NCBI GenBank assembly: GCA_024114885.1
Contig: CP099419.1
Span: 1,240,001-1,304,000 of the forward strand
From: Septoria linicola
Lineage: Eukaryota > Ascomycota > Dothideomycetes > Mycosphaerellales > Mycosphaerellaceae
Length of the DNA: 64,000 bases
Direction: 5' to 3'
Shown piece after piece: positions 31,566-42,431 of the stretch; the stretch's first letter is position 1; each line of letters starts with the position of its first letter. The notes under the pieces were generated by a model. The model was given only the letters and a program-made list of their open reading frames with translations, was not told the DNA's origin and ran no database searches. Made by a program: the position numbers and the translations under genes.

Positions 31566-33564
31566 TTAACGCGTGCGACTAACGCCCTTTTCCAAATCTT
31601 TCTCCAGAATGATGGTCTCTTCGATTGCCGGACCGGTCTCCATGGCCGCGCCTGCGTCTGCTTCAGTTTCCATACGTTTCGTGAGCTTGTCTGCAGCCTT
31701 CTTCTGCTTGGCCTCGCGCTTGCGTTGATCCTCCGCCATCTGTCGGATTAATGCTGACTTTTCCCTGATCCTGTGTCCATATTTGTAGAAAATGAATGGA
31801 ATTGGAATGCACAATGCCTCGAGCAATCCGAGCAGAGTGCCGGCCCAATTCGCTCCCAGAGTGGCGTACAAAGAAGGACCCGCTAGCGGGAGCGTGGCAC
31901 CCATAATCGATCGCAGAACTGCATTGCCAGCCAGAGCTGATGCAGCATATATGCCGTAGCTCTGGACAAGATAGTTCGAGGCATAAATGAACACGCCAGC
32001 ATTGCCCATGCCGAAAGGTATGCTGCCGATAATCGGCACGATCCAGTGTGCTTTATCGGGTGTGCAGGTCCAGCTGAACCAAATCTCTCCTACTGGAATG
32101 AGGATGGAGGCAATGCAGACAACGCTGACCATTGCCTCGGGATATGGTCGTCCCGTCTCGGGATCGTGTTTGTGCGCATTGATCATACGACGGATAAGTG
32201 GCTCACTTACGATCACGATCATTCCCCCGACACCAATCCCAGCGAACGAAAGACCGGTGAAACCCGGACTCCATCCTCGAATGTCTGCGAAAACGATGGG
32301 GTATGCCACGAAGCAAAGATACAAAATGCCGTACACAAGAGCAATGTAGACATCCCAGAATATGCAAATCGGCTCTGTAACGGCCAAAAGGAAGGGCCTG
32401 GTGAGATTGAGCTTAAGTAAAGGCAGAAACTCGAGTTTGTCATCGTATCGGCTCCAGAACTTGTCGTTGCCTGTCTCCTTTCGTTTGTTGGCAGCTCGCT
32501 TGCGAAGGAGGGCAGGTGCGTATGTTTCTGGGACTATCGCAACAACGACCCAGGCAACTGCTCCAACGATCACCTGAAATCATGGTTAGTTGCCCGAGAT
32601 TTGTCCACTCATTGCCCTCCGGAAGCTCAGTCAGACATACCACGACCCAATTTGTCCAGCGCCAGCCCAGATACTGATAGACGAAGCCTCCAACCACTGG
32701 TCCGATTACTGGACCATTCTAAGCAAACGAAAGATATCAGCATTCGTCTCCGTCAAAGCCCTAGTGGGCGCCACTTCGTTGAACGACGCTTACCATTGGG
32801 CCTATACTCCAGACCGAGAATGCTAGGGCTCTGTGTTCCTCATCGACAATGTCGTTGACTGTGCCCGGAGCATTACTAATCATAGCCGCAGCACAGAAGG
32901 CTCCAAAAAATCGAATGACCAGAATCGTGGCTATGTTCTGTGCAACAGCGCAAGGGATTACAAGAATGGTGAAGAGGGCCATCGTGATCAGATAGATGGG
33001 TCGCCGTCCATACATTTCACTGAGAGGAGCTAAGACCACACTGCCAGCTGCCATACCCAGAAGATAAGTCGTGACGCCCAGGATGCCTTCGCTTTCGGAA
33101 AGACTGAACTCTTCGATCATTCCAGGTATGGCGCTCGTATAACTTGTGGAGTACAATACAGTTGCGGTGGTAGCGAAACTGAATGTCATGATGACAATGC
33201 CCTTGTACCATAGTGGCCAGTTCTGCGGATTGGACTTCTCATCCTCCTCGAAATCGACCTCGTAAGCAACTTCTTGCGTTCCGGTGGTGCCAGCCGTCCC
33301 CTGTGTCCAGGTGCGATCCAATGTAGGGACAACGCCACCAACGGCATTGGTGGAGGATGTCCGTGAAAGATGGTGGTGCATGCCATGGTCCGCAAAATCT
33401 CGACTTTGCCGGCTGTGAAATGATGGTCTTGATACTGTCGATGCGGTATCTGATGATGTCGAAGTACGTGATAATGGATGCTCGACTGACATATACGAGC
33501 CTCGCCTCTCTTCCTCTTCTGCTGGAGCCACTTTTGGGTCCATCGTGGGCTTGTCGTTCTCCAT
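31566..33564 (-). CDS. MFS transporter, DHA1 polyamine/multidrug (Tpo-like) type
   Basis: Plasma-membrane drug/polyamine:H+ antiporter type. Exons 33564-32794, 32718-32641 and 32573-31566 are phase 0 and give 618 residues. The disordered N-terminus of about 110 residues ends in the hallmark NPQNWPLWYKG. Then come SLSESEGILGVTTYLLGMA, motif A SEMYGRRPIYLIT, RFFGAFCAAAMISNAPGTVNDI, and NGPVIGPVVGGFVYQYLGWRWTNW across two introns. The loop SRYDDKLEFLPLLKLNLTRP and GNAVLRSIMGATLPLAGPSLY follow. The tail is basic then acidic (REAKQKKAADKLTKRM). The order matches Tpo/Flr-type fungal exporters. Substrate is unknown. Confidence 0.91.
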
Positions 33565-35681
33565 CGCGCCGGCAGTCTGACTACCTCAAGTGTAGCTAAC
33601 GATATGCTTCTGCCAGTATGTGAAGTCGAAGACGTTCTCCGCACAAGCTATTGACAACATGCGGCGTTAAGTGCGGAACTAAGATGTGCAGTGTGCAGAA
33701 CAAGCTCTCAAGCTTGGTGACAATGATCACTACTCATGAGGCGCCACAATGATGCAGCATTGGTCAACGAATAGAGTGGAATGTATTGAGAGCCACCGCC
33801 AGGAAGATGATGTTGACAATTTCTTCGAAACAGTCAAGAGCCAGTCCCATCTGGCGCCATTTGTTCCTGCGGTGAACCGAAGTACCTTCCATTGCCCACA
33901 AAAATCTGAGTGGAGCCGCCTTCGGCAAACGATTCTGCTTGCCGCTCTTGTGACCTGCGGAATGCAAGAAGCCTCTAGCGCCCACCAAGTCTTCTGGTCA
34001 TCGTGTGCCGTCGACATTGCTGTCGCTCTCGAATCGACGGCCGGCCGACGCATATACCATGACAGCCCGCAGGCATGCTCTTGTCGGAGAAGTTGATCAA
34101 CGTCCGGTAGCGTGCGAAGCGATTTCTGGTGGCGTCTACTGAGACAATCTTGCCGATCATCCGGACACAAAGCTTGGCTCTAAAAAGGCCTGACAACTTC
34201 TCTCGAGATGTCAAAACAGTCTCACTGAATCTGCATGATTGAGATCATTCTAGATCGAAGCCGCAGATTGGCTGCTACAAATCCAAAGCGGATTCGACTG
34301 CTGCTCACCATCGCAAGTCACTGATGACTCGAACGTCAACCGCTGCTTAAACCATTGCGCCGACACCGGCTTGCACATGATCGCTCAGCTTATCGATGTC
34401 CTGCCGTAACGATCAGAGGCCAAGGGTACCTAACCTTGGACTGCAGTACTGCACAATGCCATATCACCAAGATGCGGTAATATACTGCTCGACCTGCGGT
34501 GCGATGCTGCTGTCGACGAATGATCAGCATAGCATCTTCCGATGCGTGGGCACTGTACCACGCGGCTGGAAAAGCTCAGAAGGCAGTCTTGCTACTCGTC
34601 GCCAACTACATGGCGTAAGCAAACGTGGACAGGGTGCTCTTCGTTCAATATGGCATATCAAGCTACGCTTCTGCGTTCTTCCGGCGAAGACCTCAGTCCC
34701 TGTTTGGCGATGCTTCTTGCTTCCTTCTCCTACTCGTGCACACGTCCCGTCTTTGCGCGTGTTGCTTAGAGCAGGTCGATGGCTCTCACAGTGTTGACGA
34801 TCTATTCCTTCCAAGTCATCTTGTATTTGTGGCGGCCCTGGAACGACCTCGAATCGAATTTCTTCCGAGCGCTTCTGATCCTCTACGAGATATATGCGTC
34901 CGTGGAGCCGCATCCAGCCAGCCCCAGGGCACGCATTTGCGGAGGAACACGGAGGCCGGCAGCTGATCGATGATTGGTTCAGGACTTTCGCTCATATGAA
35001 GAAGTCCACAAGTGCTCTTGCAAAGCCCGACGTCCTGTTGAAGCTTTGACACGCGCGGGAAGTTCAGGTGAGCACATATCACACAGAGCCATTGCGCGCA
35101 TTATGTTTACTGGGCACGGTTTGCCTGAGATATGCCTGAGATTCTTTCTCAGCCTGGCTGGCTTGAACCTCGGACCAAATGATCGTCTACCCCAGAAAAG
35201 GTCGGTGCGGCTGCGGGAACTACCTGTGACTTCAACCTTCGCTCATCTTGGCCCAGTCATCGTTTTCCCTTGACCCGAGGCCTTTGCCAAAGCATGTGAG
35301 AAATGCTTCCTCGGCCAGAAGCAACCTTTGGAAACTGCTGTCCGGCTACGATGACTCTGGCTCATTGGTGTGAGTCCATCAGTAGCCCGGGCGAGATCGG
35401 ACAGCCCATGGTAGGCGTGTATCAGAAGATTCATCCCATATACAAGTAGGCTTCGCGGTTGTGACGTGATGCCAAAACAGATCTCCCCTCTCCAAAACCA
35501 ACCTCGTCTGTGGTTCTACTTTGAACAAAGCTACAATAATATTATCATAAGACTTGTCTAGACCTGCACATACTGCGATTGCAGCTTAGTCGACACGCTG
35601 GCCGATACATTGAAGAAGATCGCATCTTCTGTCGCTTCCGTCCTCCAACCTATCTCAGTCGATCCACCAATTTCGGGCACC
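33565..35681. other. 2.1-kb gene-poor region upstream of isocitrate lyase
   Basis: Divergent upstream DNA of the Tpo-like and isocitrate lyase genes. No intact gene is supported. A short plus-strand stretch at 34477-34569 encodes YCSTCGAMLL followed by VGTV, reminiscent of the C-terminal zinc knuckle of GFA proteins; it may be a decayed fragment or chance. AT-rich sequence with TATTATCAT lies near 35535-35550, about 130 nt before the isocitrate lyase ATG. Confidence 0.4.
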
Positions 35682-37415
35682 ATGTCTGGAGACGCAGAGC
35701 AAACGGGTTTCGAGCAGGAGGTCAAGGAGGTCCAGCAGTGGTGGACAGACTCAAGATGGCGCTACACTCGCAGACCTTATACCGCAGAGCAGATTGTTTC
35801 CAAGCGTGGAACGATCAAGATTGAGTACCCCAGCAACCACCAGGCTAAGAAGCTGTGGAAGCTGGTTGAGGGTCGCTTCCAGGTTAGTGAGCACAGTGTA
35901 CTGCGATGTTGGATTGGCACTAACAACCTTGTAGGAGAAAACCGCCTCGGCGACATACGGCTGTCTCGACCCAGTGATGGTCACTCAGATGGCCAAGTAC
36001 ATTGACACTGTCTACGTGTCTGGTTGGCAATCATCCAGCACTGCGTCCAGCTCAGACGAGCCAGGTCCAGATCTTGCAGATTACCCATACACCACTGTGC
36101 CAAACAAGGTGAATCACCTCTTCATGGCACAGCTGTTCCACGACCGCAAGCAGCGCGAGGAGCGTCTCAGCACGCCACCAAGCGAGCGATCCAAGCTTGC
36201 AAACACCGACTTCCTTCGACCAATTGTCGCTGATGCTGACACTGGCCACGGAGGTCTGACTGCCGTGATGAAGCTCACCAAGCTCTTCGTTGAGAAGGGT
36301 GCAGCAGGTATCCACATTGAGGACCAAATGCCAGGTACCAAGAAGTGCGGACACATGGCTGGAAAAGTCCTTGTCCCTGTCTCAGAGCACATCAACCGCC
36401 TCGTGGCCATTCGCGCACAGGCAGATATCATGGCAGTCGATCTCCTCGCTGTCGCTAGAACCGATTCTGAAGCCGCAACTCTCATCACCTCTACCATTGA
36501 CCAGCGCGACCACTTCTTCGTTCTTGGCGCAACAAACCCAGCTCTGCAGCCACTGAACGATCTCATGGTTGCAGCTGAGCAAGCCGGCAAGAACGGTGCC
36601 GCTCTTCAGGCAATTGAGGACGCATGGACCGCTCAGGCTGGCCTGAAGCTCTTCCCACAAGCAGTTGCCGACACGATCAATGCTGGTGTCCACGTCAACA
36701 AGGCCGCTCTGATTGAGGACTTCAACAAGCAATCCAGGGGCAAGAACCTCTCCGAGGCTCGTGCTATCGCCAAGGGCCTGACTGGCGTCGACGTGCACTT
36801 CGACTGGGACGCTCCACGAACGCGTGAGGGCTACTACAGATACCAGGGTGGTACCCAATGTGCCGTCATGCGCGCCATTGCATACGCTCCATACTCAGAC
36901 TTGATCTGGATGGAGAGCAAGCTGCCCGATTTCGAGCAAGCCAAGGAGTTCGCCGACGGCGTGCACTCCGTGTGGCCAGAGCAAAAGTATGTCATTCGTC
37001 CCCATCTACCTCGCTTCTTCCCCACAACATCGCTAACATTTATTCCCTCTTCTCTAGGCTCGCATACAACCTCTCCCCATCCTTCAACTGGAAAGCCGCC
37101 ATGCAGCCCAAGGACCAGGAGACCTACATCGCCCGCCTGGCCACTCTCGGCTACTGCTGGCAATTCATCACCTTGGCAGGTCTGCACCAAACCGCTCTCA
37201 TCGCCGACCGCTTCTCGAAGCAGTACGCTGCCCGCGGCATGCGTGCCTACGGCGAGATTGTGCAGGAGCCAGAGATGGAGGAGGGCTGTGAAGTCGTCAA
37301 GCACCAGAAATGGTCGGGAGCAAACTACGTCGATGGTCTGTTGCAGATGGTCCAGGGTGGTATTAGCAGCACTAGTGCCATGGGTAAGGGTGTTACGGAA
37401 GATCAGTTCAAGTAG
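35682..37415 (+). CDS. ICL1: Isocitrate lyase
   Basis: Key glyoxylate-cycle enzyme splitting isocitrate to succinate and glyoxylate, needed for growth on acetate and fatty acids (acuD in Aspergillus). Exons 35682-35882, 35935-36986 and 37058-37415 keep frame and yield 536 residues, the usual fungal length. Motifs include WWTDSRWRYTRRPYTAEQI, TYGCLDPVMVTQMAKYIDTV, DADTGHGGLTAVMKLTKLF, the active-site TKKCGHMAGKVLVP at about residue 205, LARTDSEAATLI and the NLSPSFNWKAAM region. The protein ends GKGVTEDQFK, so there is no SKL-type peroxisomal signal. A peroxisomal or glyoxysomal location would need another route. Transcription is normally induced by acetate; large gene-free flanks on both sides may hold control elements. 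Confidence 0.97.
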
Positions 37416-39726
37416 AGAGAACGATGAGAGGGATGAAGAAGAAGGAGGTGTAACAACGCATGCATGTAAGTTTTTGGATACCATGTGGAGTAAGTAGAAG
37501 AATGTGAAAACTGGCATTGAGCAAACACCAGAAGAAGATTCATTCGATCATTAGCGCTTCCGTCCCATTATTCATCACATTGCTTGGTTTCCTATCAAGC
37601 AATGTCCAAAGAGTCGAGCACATTAACGTATCATATTCGCAGTCAGATGGAAAGAATCTAGCCTCCTACCGCCCTGCAGCAGCCACATCGAACACGACAC
37701 CACTGTCGGCCCGAGGACGATTCCTGCACATTCCGCAGCCTTCACATGATTTTCGAACGATCATTGTTCCTTTGCACGAGGCACAGTCTGATGTTCTGTA
37801 TGAAACGATATTGTCAGCTGTAGTACAGGGATCGATCGATGTTGAGGTATTATTCACGTTCTGACTGTACAATGTCTGCAAGCATCTAGTGACGCACCGC
37901 TAACACAGGACATTCTCTTCGACTTGTTGGGGATTTCGGAGGTTGTTGAGGCGAATGCGACTTTGCTTGTCATCTTGGTTCTCGGGTTGACAACTAGTAA
38001 TGAAGTTGGTAGTGGTCGTTCAGGCTTGTCCAATGTTCACTTGTAAGGATCTGTCCTAGGCGGTCTGCGATGGACTGATATAGTATGTCGAACGCTGATC
38101 GACTAAATGCTCCGAATATCCTTGACTGAACTCCAAAAGTGAGAGTTCTGAAATTATCGATAATATGTATATCTCGTTGAGCCCTAGTCAGGTACAGTTG
38201 TACTCTCACATCCGTCTGCCGTCTTCAGAAAAAAGACAAAATGTAACAACGACAGAGCTTCTGGACCTCTTTGACGTGCGGCCCGGCTATTCGAAAGTAT
38301 ATATGTGAACAGTCGTAGTACGTGGTTGGTGAGATCTCGTTTCGACCCGGAGGGCTCCACTCGAAGGAATGAGGGCGCCTATCCACTGGGCAATAATCCA
38401 GCGACTGACTGTTTGTCGCCCTGCTGCATCAGCATCAGCATGCCCATGCTCTCACCTAGAGGCCGCCATGTCCGCAGAACGAATTGGGAGCAGATGTATT
38501 TGGCCCTCTTGTTTCACAGAACATTCATGCCTGCCAAATGCACCTAGCCGCCGGCTGCTGCTGCTGCAGTCATGCGCCTCGGCTATTGATGCCAGAAGCA
38601 AGCTGGATGACAGACAGACGGACAGCCTGCGAACGGCTCTCCTGCAGCGCATGCAACAAACAAACACGACTTCACCGCATGTATGATGTGCATTTCATGT
38701 CAAGCACACCATAAGCAGAAGGCGCATCGGAAATCTCGTGAAGGCATTGGTAAAAGCCGCAAACTGAGCAACGTGGGCGAATAGGCGGTGTTTGTGTGAT
38801 AGAGGTACAAACTTACCACTGCTCTGGGATCTGAGCTCGAAGTGGCAATGTTCAGGGCTTCCAAATCAAGCATGGATCAACTATTGCTCTTCACTTTTCC
38901 GACTGAATGATGACCGGCCTGGACAGTGGTCACGCTGGTCAGTCTGCCCCTCAACGGCAGCTTCGCGATCTTCGCGAGATATGTGGTTCGAGAACAGCAT
39001 GACCAGAGTTCACGAAATCACGACTTTCGGGACTCTGGACCCACCACAAGGAATATGCACATAGCCCGACCCATGAAATGGTAGTCTACAGCAGCGGCAA
39101 AAGCGCTGCGGGCCTTTGCATGCTGTGATACGCGTAGGGCTGCAGATGCACGCTTGGGGATAGTTTGATCGGACAGGACGATGTAAAGTGCCGGCGTGTG
39201 CAGAAGAAGGCTTTATGTACAAGAGGCCTCCGTGAGTGGTTGTAGTTAGTGGTAAACCTGTGCATTAGCCTGCGTGCTTGATCATCAGTGTTGACAGAAG
39301 TGCAGTAAGCTTTACCCAGACTGGGTAATCCCTGGGTGTCAGCAATTATGCCTAGAGCGAAAGCCTATTCGATGTTCATATGTGCAAGTGACGCCTGCGA
39401 TGACTTGAACTAGTGATAGAACAGCATTTCCTGGGTATCGAATCTGAACGTAAGCTATTATCGCGCTCTCAGTAAGCCCCTCCAATGCCGTCCCGGCAGC
39501 CATTGCTGCAGATGCGCCTATCGCGCCGTAGCCAGCGCAAAGTCCCAATCGTAATTCATATCGTTAGCCTCGCAAAAGGCATTTACCACCTTTTATCCCA
39601 AGGCAGACCCTCCTTTGTGCGCCCCCTCCGTTATACTTGATCTCGGCCGTCATGCTCAAAGTATTTCTTCAGCGATCAGTCGAGGATTCAATGAGCAGAG
39701 AGCAGTCCTTACCAAATTGAGCTCCT
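37416..39726. other. 2.3-kb gene-poor region downstream of isocitrate lyase
   Basis: 3' flank of isocitrate lyase and of the FHA gene. ORFs here are under 110 codons without family resemblance, and I see no tRNA, transposon or long repeat. Confidence 0.4.
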
Positions 39727-41790
39727 TCAGCTCAGGTACTGTATCAGCCGCTCGGCGTATGTGCTGTTCAAAAACGCGACAGTCGCAGCCGCACCGACAG
39801 TAGCACTCGCAGCATGTTTGACCGCAGCGCCTGCGATCTGACGGGCAAGACCGTGCTTGTGTGTGCGTCTGCTCGTGGGCACTGCGATGAGTCGTGGACT
39901 GCCTGCAGAATCGACAGTCACAACCTTCTTTGTAGCAGGCTCCTCAGACGAATCGTCTCCGATGACCTCGGCCTTACGCTTGTCTGCGGTTGTTGGGCTC
40001 TGAGCCTGCTCCGTTGTGGGTGGAGCTGATAGCTGCGAACCAAAGGTGTTCTTGGATTGAGATGACTCCGTAACACTTGATGGCTGCTGCTGAGGCGCAC
40101 AGAGGTTGCCGATCGCCATAGCACCTTTCCTGCTAGCACTTGTTGTATCACCCACCGTGGCAACACTATCGGTAGGACCGAAAGCCTGCGCGTTCTGCGG
40201 TAGACTGAAGAAGTCCATGTCAGTGTGTTGCATCGACTGCATATGTGACCAAGCCGTGCTGCCGAAAGCAGGAGGATCCAGGCACTGGCCACGTGCCACT
40301 GCAGGAGAACCCGTTGCATGAACAATGCTGTCACCCTGTTGCTGCGACATAGATGCTGGCTGTAGATCCCAACGAGTACTGTCGGACATGTCAGTAGCCA
40401 GATTCGAAGTCGAACTCCCATAGAGCCTTGGAGCGTACGTGTAAGTGGAGGCGGCAGGTAGAGCCTGAGCAGCAGCACTGGCATCTGCAAGATCAGCCCC
40501 TGGTGGCTGCGAGCTTCGAACCGGATCATAGCGTGGCTTTGATGTGGCGGCTGCCTTCTCGACAAACTCGTCCACCCAATCTGGCTTCGACGCAGGCACG
40601 CTTGGTTCACCTAGCTCTTCGGATGGCTGACGGTTGAAGCTCGCGAACTTTACACTCTCCGAGTCATAGTCGTCGCCCTCATCGTCAGATGGGTCAGGAC
40701 TATCATCAAGTGAGTCGATGTCATCATCTAGCTCATGTGAGTAGCCGACATACTGTGCCATGTCATCATCGTCGTCAACATCATCTTCATCAGCGCCGAA
40801 CTGTTGCGCAGACGCTGTGTCAGAGTCGTTCAAGATGCCAGTGAGACCAGTAACCTGCGCTGAGATACTGTCTCCATCATCGTCATCGAAGTCGGACTCT
40901 TGTACACCATAGAAGCTCGCGGGCTTTCGTTCAGTTGACGATGGTGGTGGGACTGGGAGATCGCCCGAATGACCAAGTATTGACTCTTGAAACGCAGAGA
41001 GGGAGTCGAGCACAGCACTCTGCGAAGCTGACTGCGATGCGTTGGCTGCTGGCGCCTGTGGGAAGATGGTGTCTTCATCGTCAACGAGGTTGATGACAGC
41101 CTGCTGCGATGCCGTGACATTCTCGAGGTCGATGGGCTGCTTTTGAGATCCCATCTTGTGCTGCTCTGGCGTGGTCTTGGCCGAAGACCGGTCGTGGTGG
41201 TTGCTGGCCATGGACTCGGCGTCACTGTCGAAGTCGGACTGCTCGGAATCGTCGGGCACTTGGAAACCGCGAGTGTATGGCGAGGTGGGGCGGTAGCTAG
41301 ATTCTGGGTGACTGTCGAGCTGGTGCAGATGGTGAAAGGTGACCGAGATGCCGTCGTGAGCCTCTGAAGGAGAAGAAGAAATTCAGTCAGTCGCTGCAAG
41401 GTTGATAAAGGACAGGCGCCCGAAGTGTTGTGTCGTGGTCATACCTTCACCTCTCGAGACTCGCTCGCCAAACTTGATCACGTCACCCGTCTTGAGCGCA
41501 AAGGGCGAGTGAGGCATGAGTTTGCGGCCATTCACGGTCGTGCCATGCAAACTCTTCTTGTCGGTTATGGTGACGGACCTGCCGGGGCTGAAGGGCGACG
41601 AGCGGATCTCAGCGTGCTCGCGAGAGATGACGGCACAGTCGAAGAGAGCGTTGCCGGCAGCAGCTCGCATGTTGTCCTTGTTGCGCGACGCTCGACCGAC
41701 AATATACGACTTGCCTGGAATCAGGTCGATGGTGCGGTGGTCGTCGCCCGTGTTGGACGTGAGCGAGATGCAGGTCAGGTAAGGCGGCAT
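39727..41790 (-). CDS. FHA-domain protein with probable C-terminal membrane anchor
   Basis: FHA domains bind phosphothreonine. Exons 41790-41445 and 41363-39727 join across an 81-nt intron to 660 residues. The FHA domain occupies about residues 20-110, with YIVGRASRNKD, the serine-containing VISREHAEIRSS, and KKSLHGTTVNGRKL, all expected phosphopeptide-binding positions. The middle 400 residues are acidic and disordered (runs of DDDD/SLDD, many Q/S). The last 45 residues are basic, then Ala/Val/Gly-rich (AVKHAASATVGAAATVAFL), compatible with a tail anchor. FHA plus tail anchor recalls STRIPAK-type SLMAP/Far proteins, but I see no long coiled coil, so I do not assign it there. It is divergent from RPC1. 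Confidence 0.8.
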
Positions 41791-42431
41791 GTTGGCGGTG
41801 GTCGTGTCGAAGTGTGCTGGCTGGCTGTGTGGTTGCTCTGCTGGCCTGTCGGAGTGGAAATGACAGACAGCAGAGAGCGGGTTGTCAGTGTGAGGATGTG
41901 GTGGAAGGTGTCGAGTTAGAGGGCCAGTCAGTCAGTAACGTTAGTCAGTGGGGTGTGATTGCCTCGAAGCTACCTCGAATAGAAAGCAAGTGAGCCCCTC
42001 TTGACTGGGACTGGGGGCGAGCCGTGGTGTGGTTGCCTTCGCATGTACCACGAAATCAATATGTCCAGTGCAAGCTCGATCAACAGCACACGTCGACACT
42101 CTGGTGCTTTGGACTGGTCAACGTGGGCATGCAGCGACTAACTAGACGTGATGCATTCGATGTCCGTGTCAGCGACGATAAGAGCTGTAGGCAGTAGTCA
42201 CGCGCCTCCGCAAGCGCGTCTTGTTGCGCTAGTTAACTAGTGATCAGATCGGTTAGTGCGGGAATTTTCGGATACCGGCTCAGGCGCATGGTCCACCACC
42301 TTTCTATTTTTTGGCTCGAACATGAGCAACAGGCGGAATGGGCGTGAGTCTTCGCATTGCAAAAGCAAGACTCGCGACACAATAACAACAACATGACCCG
42401 ATAGCACCCGCGTGCGACGTCCAACTTCACC
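41791..42431. promoter_or_regulatory. Divergent promoter region of the FHA gene and RPC1
   Basis: A 641-nt interval between start codons of the two genes. No specific binding site can be assigned with confidence. Confidence 0.4.

Noticed and set aside
28305..33564. Detoxification cluster (two MFS exporters, methyltransferase, GFA protein)
   Set aside because: The grouping is suggestive, but orientations are mixed, there is no shared regulator, and all four families are common in fungal genomes.
33730..34170. 146-codon minus-strand frame
   Set aside because: No start context, domain or splice structure; composition like random sequence.
36834..37517. 227-codon minus-strand frame over isocitrate lyase
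   Set aside because: Antisense shadow caused by strong codon bias of the plus-strand gene.
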